Positions 1 through 9,470 of a DNA stretch of 64,000 nucleotides are shown here, one piece after another. The position numbers were made by a program, and so were the translations under genes. The stretch spans positions 23,356,001 through 23,420,000 of the forward strand of contig JAWHQI010000004.1 of the NCBI GenBank assembly GCA_033032865.1, written 5' to 3'. The notes below the pieces were generated by a model, which had not been told where the DNA came from, made no database searches, and saw nothing but the letters and a program-made list of their open reading frames with translations. The stretch is from Dactylorhiza incarnata (lineage: Eukaryota > Streptophyta > Magnoliopsida > Asparagales > Orchidaceae). The stretch's first letter is position 1. Each line of letters starts with the position of its first letter.

Positions 1-2
1 GT

Positions 3-1895
3 AAAGCTTATAGGATTTTTAATAAAAGAACAAAAATAGTTGAAGAATCTATTCATGTTAGGTTTGATGAGTTTGCTTCATGTGTAGAAAAGAAAATTAC
101 AGGAAAAGAAGATGAACCCCTTCCTTCGGTGGAATATGATGGTGAAGAACTTGGAGAAAATGAAGAAGAAAAAGAAGAAGAGAGAGAAGGAGAAAGAGAA
201 GAAGATAGAGAAGGAGAAGAAAGAGAAGAATATGTGCCTCCCAGTGAATTGATATTTTCAAAGGATCATCCAAAGGAGCTTATCATTGGAGATCGTCAAA
301 AAGGGGTTAGTACTCGTTCATCGTTACATGTTTTATTTTCAAACCTTTGTTTTGTCTCTGAAATAGAACCAAAAGATGTTTCCACCGCTTTAAATGATGA
401 ATTTTGGTTTTTAGCTATGAATGAAGAACTTAATCAATTTGAACGTAATAAGGTTTAGAATCTTGTAGAACGACCCAAAAATCATCCTGTCATTGGAGTT
501 AAGTGGATTTTCAAAAATAAATTGGATAGTGAATCTAGAATTATTAGAAATAAAGCTAGATTAGTTGCAAAAGATTATGCACAAATTGAAGGGGTGGATT
601 TTGATGAAACTTTTGCACCCGTAGCAAGATTAGAAGCGGTTAGAATATTTCTTGCATTTGCTTGTTTTAAAAGATTTAAATTATTTCAATTGGATGTCAA
701 AACCGCATTTTTAAACGGGTATATAAAAGAAGAGGTTTATGTAGAACAACCCCCTGGTTTTATAAATGAGAAATATCCAAATTATGTTTACAAATTAGAT
801 AAAGCGCTTTATGGATTAAAACAAGCGCCTCGTGCTTGGTATGATCGATTAACTCAATATTTGTTAAAGCATGATTATAAAATAGGAAGTGCCGATTCTA
901 CACTCTTCATTAAGCAAATTGATCATGATTTAGTTATTTTGCAAATTTATGTTGATGATATTATCCTTGGAGCCACTAATGAAGAGTTGTGTAATGAAAT
1001 AGTTCAAATTATGAAAAATGAATTTGAAATGAGCATGGTAGGAGAACTTTCATATTTTCTAGGTTTTCAAATTACACAAAAACATGATGGTATCTTTATA
1101 TGTCAATCCAAATATATTCATGATATGTTAAAAAGATTTGGATTTGAAAATCTTAAGCATGCAAACACTCCTATGAGTACTTCACTAAAATTAGGAAAAG
1201 AAGAAAGTGGTGTTTCAATTGAGCAAACCCTTTATAGAAGTATGATAGGATCTTTATTGTATTTAACCGCCTCTAGACCTGACATTATGTTTGCCGTTTG
1301 TTTATGTGCTAGATTTCAGGCTAATCCTAAAGAGTCACATTTAAAAGCGGTGAAACGCATCTTTAGATATCTTATAGGAACATCTAAATTAGGATTATGG
1401 TATGCTCATAATGATTCCTTTATTTTGCATGGTTTTTCGGATTCAGATTATGCGGGATGTTCTTTAGATAGGAAAAGCACTAGTGGCACTTATCATTTTA
1501 TCGGCCCTTCACTTATTTCATGGTCGAGTAGGAAATAGAATTCTGTTGCCCTCTCTACTACCGAGGCCGAATATATTGCACTAGGTAGTTGTTGTGCCCA
1601 AGGTCTTTGGATGTCACAAACGTTAGAAGACTTTGGCATGCAACAAAGTAGTGTAGAATTAAAGTGTGATAATAAAAGTGCTATAGACTTAACTAACAAT
1701 CCCGTATTACACTCTATATCTAAGCATATAGATGTCCGACATCATTTTATAAGGGATCATATTAAGAAGGGTAATATAAAAATCAACTTTATAGGCACGG
1801 AAAATCAACTAGCGGATATATTCACTAAACCGTTACCGGATTCCCATTTTTCTATGCTTAGGCTAGAATTGGGAATCCTAGACATTTCACAATGA
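3..1895 (+). pseudogene. Sirevirus pol, integrase tail to RNase H, two in-frame stops
   Basis: One reading frame runs from base 3 to the TGA at 1893-1895. It encodes the integrase C-terminal tail, a Glu/Lys-rich linker (about 129-240, a GAA/GAG-rich tract), reverse transcriptase with the catalytic YVDD at 948-959, and RNase H with the S-TTEAEY motif near 1556-1575 and CDNKSAIDL near 1662-1690. The frame is cut by TAG at 456-458 (S3 has Trp at this site) and TAG at 1536-1538 (S3 has Gln). No frameshift is seen. The function would be copying element RNA to cDNA in cytoplasmic particles. With two stops in RT/RNase H the copy is inactive unless rescued in trans. Neighbours: antisense ORF downstream on the other strand. 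Confidence 0.9.
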
Positions 1896-2099
1896 TTATA
1901 TCACTACTTAAAACCTATAAAAAAATTGAAAACATCACAATAGCCTTACATTTAAAAAAGAAAAACTAAATGTTAACATAAACTTTCACCACATCAATCA
2001 TGTCCAAATCTTAAAAATTATTACAGAATTTTAATAAAAGGGTACTTAAAAAGTCTCAAAATATAAGTTCACAAAATTAGGAAAAGATCTGGGCTGGGC

Positions 2100-2140
2100 A
2101 GCTGTCGGATGGCGACAGTGAGCTGTCGGATGGCGATATC
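2100..2140. repeat. Palindromic motif pair at 3' end of antisense ORF
   Basis: Two copies of a CTGTCGGATGGCGACAG-like inverted motif lie between the pol stop and the stop codon of the antisense ORF. The same motif family fills the U3 array of this element's LTR (5507-5907) and the antisense promoter region (3986-4030). S3 has its own palindrome type at the equivalent place (48257-48288). Confidence 0.7.
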
Positions 2141-2155
2141 CCCCAGAACTCTGTT

Positions 2156-3319
2156 TCAATCCGACTCCTCCTCATTCCGACTACCTGCTCTACTGCTTTC
2201 AGGAATATCAAAATCTGATCTCCTTACTACTGTCTTCCTCCGTCGACCATGACTGACCGATTGATGACGAGGCTCCTCCTCTATAGGCATTTCCCATTCC
2301 GCGGCTTCAGCAGGAGTAGGCTTTAATTTAAGTCCCTTAACAAGGAACTTCATAAATTTCTGCATCCGCGTCCGATCCTTTTTCACCTCCACCTTATGTT
2401 CTTCAAATGACCTTCTATGCTCTTGGAAGTCGTCTATATGTTTATCCAACTTTGTTTGGAATGTGTCGAGTGCCTCCATCATTGACCCCCCACGTGCAAT
2501 AGGAGGCTCTCTCATTTCCATAGTAGGCGGCCTCCGTGGATTTTTCTTACCCATAGCCGTCGTTTGATATATCTCCGGGAAACAATCTCCAAGATAAAAT
2601 TTTTGATCTATCCAAGCGTATTTCTTAAATAGGATATGCTGGATAATCGCACCCAAAGGGAGAGTGTGTGCCTTTTTCCACTCCGGATTTTTGAGGCGAT
2701 ATGTATAACGAACCATAGATAACAGAAGATCGGCCACATCAAATAACTCCTTCTCCACTATAAAATAAGTCACAAGACTAAGTTGAGCCGTAATACTATG
2801 CGTATCACCGGACTTCAACATAATCGTGTGCCTTAGTATATCTTGTACAAGACGAGCATCGTCTGTCAATGTCGTCATAGTGGATTTGAGGTTTTTGGTC
2901 GAATTTCCATGCAAAGACATGTTCATTATCGTCCAATCTCTCTCAAGTCTATAGTTTTCTACTATATCCAAGATATTCTCACTTTCCATTAGACCAAACT
3001 CACTTATTAAATCAAATGGAGTGATCTACACATATTGCCCTTGAATTTTGGATCTCACTCCTCCATTCAAATCGGTATATGCAGGATCCTCCAGATGATT
3101 ATAAAATTCTCGGACTAAAAATGAGGAGAAAATATCTTGGATAATAACAGAAAGTATACCTGCCTACGCAAGCATATAATATACTCGTTCATGTCTTGGA
3201 AGATCGAATTCTACAACCTTTGAAATTCCAATTTGTGCTTTTTCTATGGCCAGGAAACTTTGATACGAGGAATGCGCATCTCCTGACTCACCCCTTCTCG
3301 ATCTCCAACTAGAAGACAT
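2156..3319 (-). pseudogene. Antisense ORF (about 387 codons) with two TAG stops
   Basis: On the - strand a single frame runs from ATG at 3319-3317 to TGA at 2158-2156. It is interrupted by TAG at 3166-3164 and TAG at 3028-3026. The uninterrupted C-terminal part is 277 residues. The N-terminal part contains a VREFYNHL motif followed about 17 residues later by a V-x-I-T-x-F-D-L-I-S-E-F-G-L stretch, as in the 'putative plant transposon protein' domain (Pfam PF20167-like) found in extra ORFs of plant LTR elements. The C-terminal third is charged and probably helical (many Glu/Lys/Arg) and ends in a basic then acidic tail. An acceptor-like TTATGCAG ends two bases before the ATG, supporting this start. 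Role unknown. The same domain type appears at 41180-41674. The domain name is an inference from motif spacing. Confidence 0.75.
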
Positions 3320-3321
3320 AT

Positions 3322-3878
3322 CTGCATAAGAAATAAGGAAAAAAAATTTTTAAAAAAAGAAAAATTCTGGCACTGTCGGATTTCCGATACCACCTATCGG
3401 ATATCCGATAGCTAAAAAATGTTTGCTTCCGAAAATTTTAATTTCACAAAAATCTTCCTATCCCAAATCTAAAAATTTTCACACAGCAAAAATTCTTCAA
3501 CATCTCTAATATTTTTGAAAAATCAAAACTTTAGTGCAAAACACTATTCATCATCTTCTTCCTATAACACTTCAAATTTTTTTTTGGTCATCATCTTTTT
3601 CCTAAATCTGATAACTATGAACTTCTAGATCCACACAAAAACAACAAGAAAGAAAGGAAACTCATGTTTCAAAACATAAAATAACAAAAATTTCTAATTT
3701 CTCTTACAAAAAAAACAAGATCTACATCTCGTATACAACCCAAGATCTACAAGATCTAGATCTACTAAACCTTCTACATTTTATCTTCAAAAAACTCCAT
3801 GAAAATCAAGAGGAATATGAGAATCACAAAACTATTGGAGAAATTTTAACCAAAACTTGAAAAACCAACAAATCTCAC
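3322..3878 (-). other. Predicted 5' UTR intron of the antisense unit
   Basis: Read on the - strand, a donor AAG|GTGAG lies at 3879/3878. A pyrimidine-rich acceptor, TTCTTATGCAG, ends at 3322, two bases before the antisense ATG. The 557-nt interval would be a 5' UTR intron. It contains one more palindromic pair (CTGTCGGATTTCCGATA at 3373-3389 and a CTATCGGATATCCGATAG-type copy at 3394-3412). This is a prediction from splice-site consensus only. Confidence 0.5.
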
Positions 3879-3970
3879 CTTAGATCTGAAGTTTTCCGGC
3901 ACCTAGAGCTCTAGATCTCGAAATTTCTCCTCAAACTGAAGTGAATTGTCGGTCAAAAGACGAAACACGT

Positions 3971-4030
3971 CTTTTTATCCTTTCTGAGCTGTCGGATGGC
4001 GACAGCTAGCTATCGGAAATCCGACAGCTC
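3971..4030 (-). promoter_or_regulatory. Predicted promoter of the antisense unit
   Basis: On the - strand a pair of palindromic motifs of the LTR type (3986-4030) ends with GACAGCTC. It is followed within 8 nt by a TATA-like GGATAAAAAG (3980-3971). A start about 30 nt downstream would leave a short leader before the predicted donor at 3879. The LTR of the same element has the same order (array, GACAGCTC, A/T box). The arrangement is seen directly; promoter activity is inferred. Confidence 0.5.
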
Positions 4031-4524
4031 TCAAAAATATTAAAAAAAAATTCTGTATAATTTTCTGAGAATTTTGGTATCTCGCATAAATGCTTCTTCA
4101 TGTGTTATTTTCCCTAACAATAGCTTAACACATGCTTATGATGATCAATGTTCCGTTATCAAACAAATTGACACTTTCATACAGTAATTTCGAATTGTTT
4201 TCGCATCCCTCTAAGTATAAGAAATCTTTTATCTATGACAATAGGCAATCACAAACACTTACTTTAGTAATACATGTGAATACAATTTGTTTTATACATA
4301 TATCATGATTGCTCGAACATAACAAAATACATTTCATAAATGCCATTTTCAACTTTGCTACTTTGCACGTATTTACATTATACCATTTGTAGCATGCGAG
4401 TGAATTCGGAGATCCTTAATATATGTGTATACTCCACACAAAAAAAAGGCAAATTCAAATGCAAAACATACTTTGCCAAAAAGTTTTAAGGAAATACATA
4501 AAAAAAATTGAAAAGGATCCTCCA

Positions 4525-4584
4525 CCAAGCACTACTTAGCCTCCTGATAAGTCTTAATGAGCATTGTGGGGTTAAGCACCTTGG
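4525..4584 (+). other. Conserved 3' UTR RNA hairpin, S1 copy
   Basis: The motif is bounded by CCAAG and CTTGG. The inner stem pairs CUUAGCC with GGUUAAG (7 pairs, one G-U) around a conserved loop beginning CTGATAAGTCTTAAT and ending GCATTGTG. Related copies with different but still complementary stems are at 7049-7109, 7229-7289 and 49095-49155. A second small stem, GCAAGA/TCTTGC, follows at about 4584-4606 in this copy. Confidence 0.65.
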
Positions 4585-5075
4585 CAAGAATTGTAAAGTG
4601 TCTTGCACAAACAAATTGGTCCTTTTATGTTACTTGCAAAGTTTCTATAAGTTCATAAGTTTGGCTTTATGTATATTTATGTTATGTTTAACAATTCCAT
4701 GATCATGTATATTTTAAATATAATCATATGTATTCTTTCTCAAAGTATCACTACTACACTTCATTGTTATTTATAAAATTTCTTCTTATGAGAATTGGAC
4801 CGAAACGATTCAATATTCTATATTCTCATGTGTCTTTCTCTGATAATTGACATTTGAATCTCATCATGGTTAAGTATATTTGATTCTATACATTATAACA
4901 CATTACGAGAATGCTTAGACTCATCTCTATGTTTACCTATCTTAACATCATACTACTTACAAAGCTTCCGCTAGTGTTCTCAAACTATTCCTTCAATTCT
5001 TACTCCTTTTCTACCATATCTCCTTAATACTCTATCCTCGTCCCTATTCCATATATTCATTACTTTTGATAATAT

Positions 5076-5356
5076 CAAAGGGGGAGAAGATAATAAGAGA
5101 AATCACTTAAGTCACTAAAAACACTTAATTAATTAAGTGAGCATTCATGTAGGGGGAGTTTATAAGTCGGGGGAGAATAATTTTAGAAGGAGCTAATATT
5201 AAGGGGGAGATCATATTAAGGGGTAGATCATATTAAGGGGGAGAACATGAAGATCATAAGTTCACACTTGTAAACACATAATGTACTTGTCACTATCTCT
5301 ATAGGATTTATTCGATTTCTTTTTATAAGGATTTGTTATTATCAAAAGGGTGAGAT
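5076..5356 (+). promoter_or_regulatory. Polypurine tract cluster before S1 3' LTR
   Basis: Several GGGGGAG tracts occur between 5076 and 5245. The last purine run (AAAAGGGTGAG, about 5345-5355) abuts the 3' LTR at 5357 and is the functional plus-strand primer position. Clusters of such tracts are characteristic of Sireviruses, and S2 and S3 have them too. Confidence 0.75.
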
Positions 5357-6705
5357 TGTTGGAGCATGCGTTCCACACTCGTCCGGTTTGAGAATAACAA
5401 ATCCCGAATGTATTTGATCCTATTTTTGATTAATGGTGTGCAGATAATAGGTGCAAGAATATCATGTATTCAATTGGAGCAAAATGACAATTTTCCAGAA
5501 TTTGGAGCTATCGGATTTCCGACAGCGATATCGGATTTCCGACAGCGCACTATATCATCCGTTTTCTGATCTCTGCTCAACGGTTAAGAGTTCTCGGATT
5601 TCCGATATCGCTAACGGATTTTGACAGCCCACGATCTTCCGATAACGCCAGGACATGCAGCAGTTACCTTAGCTAACGGATATCCGACAGTGCTATCGGA
5701 TATCCGACAGCCCACGATTTTCCGATAACGCCAGGACGTGTAGCAGTTACCTTAGCTAACGGATATCCGACAGTGCTATCGGATATCCGACAGCCCACGT
5801 CTCAACCACGACCTCAACTTCACGCAGAAACTTTGTTTTAGTGGGACACGTGGCAGCCTCTGAAGGTATCGGATTCCGGCGACATTAGCTATCGGATGGC
5901 GACAGCTCCTTTTTATTAAAAGAGCTCAAAACTTCGTGGAATTCAGTTCTTGAGATTTCTAGACCTTCTTCCAGAGTGCATTCGAACCAGAAAGCTCCAG
6001 AAATCCATCAACTCCCATTTGTGCTAGAAGAATTGAGATTGAAGACGAGATCAGACGTGTTTCTACATCAACGATCATCTCGAGGCTTCAACCCTCCTTT
6101 CAGAGATCTGATTTTCTAGGGAGTTCTTCACTTGACTTTGTATTTTCATTTATTTACATTCAACTTTGTATTGGTAGAGAAATCATCGTCTTGCGTGCGG
6201 CATCTAAGTCCTTGCGCGGCTTAGGGGAAAATCGCTTCCTTGTGCGGAGCGTCCAAGTCCTTGCGTGGCTTGGTAGGAAATCGTGGCCTTGTGTGCTACG
6301 TCTAGATCTTGGGAAGATCTAGAGGGTAGGCTTGGGCTTGATCTAGGGAGAGACAAGTGATAGCCTTCCGATCCTTGGGAGAAAGATTGGTAAAATCAAA
6401 ATTAGTGAAATTTATATTATCATATTTGTGCATTGATCGTAAGCATTGTTAAGATCATTTTATTGTATGTAAATTTCATGATTAATATAATTATGCTTCT
6501 TTCATTAATTGCAAATTTGGTTGCTTAATCTTTAACTTAGAAATTTGTGTTTGGTTTAAAACAAAAATTACATTGTTTTGAAATTGTTTATAAGTAATTT
6601 TTTAGAAAAGTAAAATCTGTTTAAAAAATTATTAAGTAAAAATTATATTTTAAACACACCCTTATTCACCCCCCCCCCCCTCTAAGGGCGTCACACGATC
6701 CAACA
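5357..6705 (+). repeat. 3' LTR of S1
   Basis: The LTR begins TGTTGG at 5357 and ends CCAACA at 6705 (1349 bp), just after a polypurine tract. U3 holds a palindromic array (5507-5907). An A/T box (TTTTTATTAAAAG, about 5910-5922) follows. The R/U5 part has three roughly 50-bp diverged repeats containing TCCTTGCG(C/T)GGCTT (6180-6310), and near the end a C run followed by TCTAAGGGCG, a feature shared by all Sirevirus LTRs here. Confidence 0.9.
5507..5907. repeat. U3 palindromic minisatellite of S1
   Basis: The array is built from CGGATTTCCGA / CGGATATCCG-type inverted motifs separated by GACAGC or GATAAC words. Within it an 83-bp unit is repeated in tandem (5625-5707 and 5708-5790), and a third start is at 5791. 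The array stops immediately before the A/T box of the LTR promoter. Confidence 0.8.
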
Positions 6706-7048
6706 TCTATTACCATGTGCATCAATTATATTGAAAGTTGTGTAGAACTAAGTTTAGCATGCCTCTAAGTATGAGTAAATATTTTATGTTTGATAATGAT
6801 CATTATTCACTCACTTATTTTGGCATTGTCTACATTTGTGCTTAATCTAAGAATGCTTGTGTATGTTTTGTATTAGTACTATGAATTAAAATTGCACAAG
6901 TATCTTACCTACACTCCTTTATTTGCACTTTTAAAAATTAAGAAAAGTGGTTATCTTTCTTATAAATTATATTGGTTTGCAAAACAAGTGTATTCAGAGA
7001 ACTTTGTACAAAATAAAATCATAAAATAAAGTGACAAAGATAACTCCA

Positions 7049-7109
7049 CCAAGCATTACTTGAACCTCCTGATAATTCTTAATAAGCGTTGTGAGGTTGA
7101 GCACCTTGG
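7049..7109 (+). other. Conserved 3' UTR RNA hairpin, S2 copy 1
   Basis: The outer ends are CCAAG/CTTGG. The inner stem CUUGAACCUC pairs with GAGGUUGAG, with one bulged G and one G-U pair. The loop starts CTGATAATTCTTAATAAG. The copy in S3 has the same stem. Confidence 0.65.
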
Positions 7110-7228
7110 AAAGAATAGTAAAGTATCTTGTGCAAACCATAACTTTCTTTCAAAATAAAAACCACTTATTCTTAAGTACACCGGATCACAATAAAAATCA
7201 ATATTGAAGAATAAAACTGTGTGATCCC

Positions 7229-7289
7229 CCAAGCACTCCTTTGCACCCTGATAAGTCTTAATAAACATTGTGTGTGCAAAGCACCTTGG
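7229..7289 (+). other. Conserved 3' UTR RNA hairpin, S2 copy 2
   Basis: This is a second copy 180 bp downstream of the first, with a different stem. CUUUGCAC pairs perfectly with GUGCAAAG over 8 bp, while the loop (CTGATAAGTCTTAATAAAC) and the CCAAG/CTTGG ends are conserved. It is the strongest evidence of compensatory change in the set. Confidence 0.7.
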
Positions 7290-8927
7290 TAGTTGTACAT
7301 TTTTTTGTGCATTGAAGTTTGTGGAAGTAAAATTATTTGTGTTTTATTGTGCTCTTACTTTACATATTACTTGTATTTTTGATTAAAACATGTGTTTACT
7401 CTACTCAAAAATACACTTATGTGCACATCATTATCTTCCATAACACTTCTTCTCATGAGTATTGGATCCTAATGCTAATTATATACTACTCTTTACTTAT
7501 GAAAGGCACTAGATAACCTAGCATGCTTTCTACAATGTTTGGTATGTTTTGAAATTGTGAATGAAAGTAACATTGTAGTAATCTCTTTTTGATAACATTA
7601 TTTCATGCTTGGTTACTTTATTATCAAACTTAAAGATTTTAATTGAAAAATGATTTACAAAAACATCTTCTTTTTAAAATTTAACTCATATATCTTTCTA
7701 TGGATCATCATTGATTACAGTAAGATGTTTCTTGTATTTCTATAAGTCTTCCGCATCATAACCATATAATTGTTTTACCTTGCGCTTCATGCTTATTTAA
7801 AGTCTTTCATTTTGGGTGCATCATCGCTTGAATCTTCAAATTCCTTTCTTGCAACAAGTGGTAGACTTGCTTGGTAAACTTTATATTGGTTGAATTTCTT
7901 TGCTATAAAACTCTGATCTATTTTTATGAAAATATTATTATATTAAAAACTCTGATTTATTAATGAACTCCAACATAGCTATATGAGTGTGTGCATAAAT
8001 TCAAATAAAAATATATACCCATAGGCTATGAACTTATCACTCAAGTTAAACGCTTAAATGTTTCCGATAATTATTGCCCATGACTTCATTTCTCACCATA
8101 GCGGGGGCGTAGGGTTGTAGACATTAGATAACCTTATCTCTAGTCATGTCTTGTCCTTAATCGGGGAGGGTACCAGTGGGGCCTTGCGAGGCACTGGGGG
8201 GAAAGAGTGCTAGGTTGAGTTGTGTCTAGTGTTTGCATATGGGACTAACACCCCAACCTACGGCATGTATGCAGCTCCTCATGCCCATCCGTCACTTAGT
8301 ACGGGGATAGGGTGTAGACATATTGTCTGGGTAGTTTAGTTACTTGGAAATCATTACAATTTGGTTATGCTACAAACTCTAATTTATGACAATATTATGA
8401 TAAACATAATTCTAAAACTCCTTCTCATTTAATTCTCTACAAGCTCGATCATGCCTTTATCCTATTAACGACTTTTTTGTAATATCCCCTTACCCACTTT
8501 TGCTATTAACAAAAGGGGGAGAACTAACATGATAAATATTAATCTACTATCAAACTATAATGCTTAATTAATATGATAGCTTACATATTAGGAGAGCATT
8601 CACTTAGGGGGAGCATGTATTTAGGGGGAGCAATTCTAAATGCTAAAATCATTCATTATCCTAAGTCATCACTCTCACACACACACAAGTATGTTTCTTC
8701 ATGCTTATATATATTAATGCTCTGATTTATCATTAATGGTTTTGTTATTATCAAAAGGGGGAGTTTGTTGGAACATGGTCTTCCGCATCTCCTAGGTTTG
8801 AGAATAACAAAACCTATGTGTATTTGATCTTGTGTGTTTAAGTGTGCAGGATAACAAAGTCCACATGACTCAAGGATTACATAAGAAGGTTGCCCCCAAA
8901 GTTGAGCCATCAAATCCAAATCTTCCA

Positions 8928-9439
8928 CTAGCGCTGGCGGTAGCACTAGCGCAGGCGCTAGCTGTTGTTCGACGAACTGTTAGCGGCTAAGTCTATTCGT
9001 CGAATGTTCTCGTGAACTCTCGACGAATATTGATGAACGCAGACAGAAGTCAAAAAGGCATACTTGTGAAGGAAATTGTGCGGCTAAGTCAATTCCGACG
9101 AACAAAAACAGAAGACAGTACTCCCACTAGCGCCGGCGGTAGCACTTAGCGCCTGGCGCTAGCGATGATAGCGCAATTCCGGGAGCACATATGGAAGGAG
9201 ATAGCGCCTGGCGGTAGCCGATAGCGCAGGCGGTAGCGACGCACACAGAAGGCAAGGGAGAATTGTTTCCTCGTATTGAAGATTCTGCCACGCAAAACAT
9301 GTCCTAATTTGGGATAGCGTCGGCGATAGCGCAAAGCAATATAGGAAGGCGGCCGACTTGCTTAAAATGAAGGATTCTCACGTGGAGAATATTTCCTAAA
9401 CTGGGATAGCGCCGGCGGTAGCGATAGCGCAGGCGCTAG
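8928..9439. repeat. U3 palindromic minisatellite of S2, two motif types
   Basis: This irregular array mixes GCGCTAGC/GCGCAGGCGCTAGC words with TTCGACGAA and TTCGTCGAA words (for example near 8969-9035). The second motif type is also the unit of the Angela A LTR array (14919-15085), although the two elements belong to different copia lineages. Confidence 0.8.
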
Positions 9440-9470
9440 ATCCAAGGCTATAAAAAGGACCCCTTGGATC
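9439..9470. promoter_or_regulatory. TATA box inside a 9-bp perfect inverted repeat
   Basis: GATCCAAGG (9439-9447) and CCTTGGATC (9462-9470) are perfect inverted repeats. The 14-nt interval between them holds CTATAAAAAG. This is the core promoter of the S2 LTR; transcription should start about 25-30 nt downstream. Confidence 0.75.

Larger units (their letters stand above)
1..6705 (+). mobile_element. Sirevirus-type Ty1/copia element S1, 3' half
   Basis: The window opens inside pol of this element. Order seen: integrase tail, RT, RNase H, an antisense ORF, a long 3' UTR with several GGGGGAG tracts, then a 3' LTR ending CCAACA at 6705. The 5' LTR, gag and most of integrase lie left of the window. 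The RT/RNase H resembles that of S3 (43077-48107) almost residue by residue, and the acidic linker after integrase is typical of the SIRE/Maximus lineage. Sequence after 6705 matches the 3' UTR of another Sirevirus, so S1 is nested in S2. The 5-bp target duplication cannot be tested because the left end is missing. Confidence 0.9.
6706..8765 (+). other. S2 3' UTR, non-coding
   Basis: No credible ORF. It contains two copies of the conserved hairpin (7049-7109 and 7229-7289). A GC-richer segment at about 8093-8350 has no counterpart in S1 or S3 and is of unknown origin. GGGGGAG tracts lie at about 8504-8765, the last one being the primer tract before the LTR. Confidence 0.75.

Noticed and set aside
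1893..1895. Stop-codon readthrough signal between pol and a downstream env-like gene, as in some Sireviruses
   Set aside because: The UAG-CAR-YYA context is absent in S1 and S3, and no sense ORF follows; S1 has an antisense ORF instead.
4540..4560. CTGATAAGTC in the conserved hairpin as a hammerhead ribozyme core
   Set aside because: CUGAUGA is not matched exactly and no GAAA core element lies at the required place after a stem; the loop is conserved in a different way.
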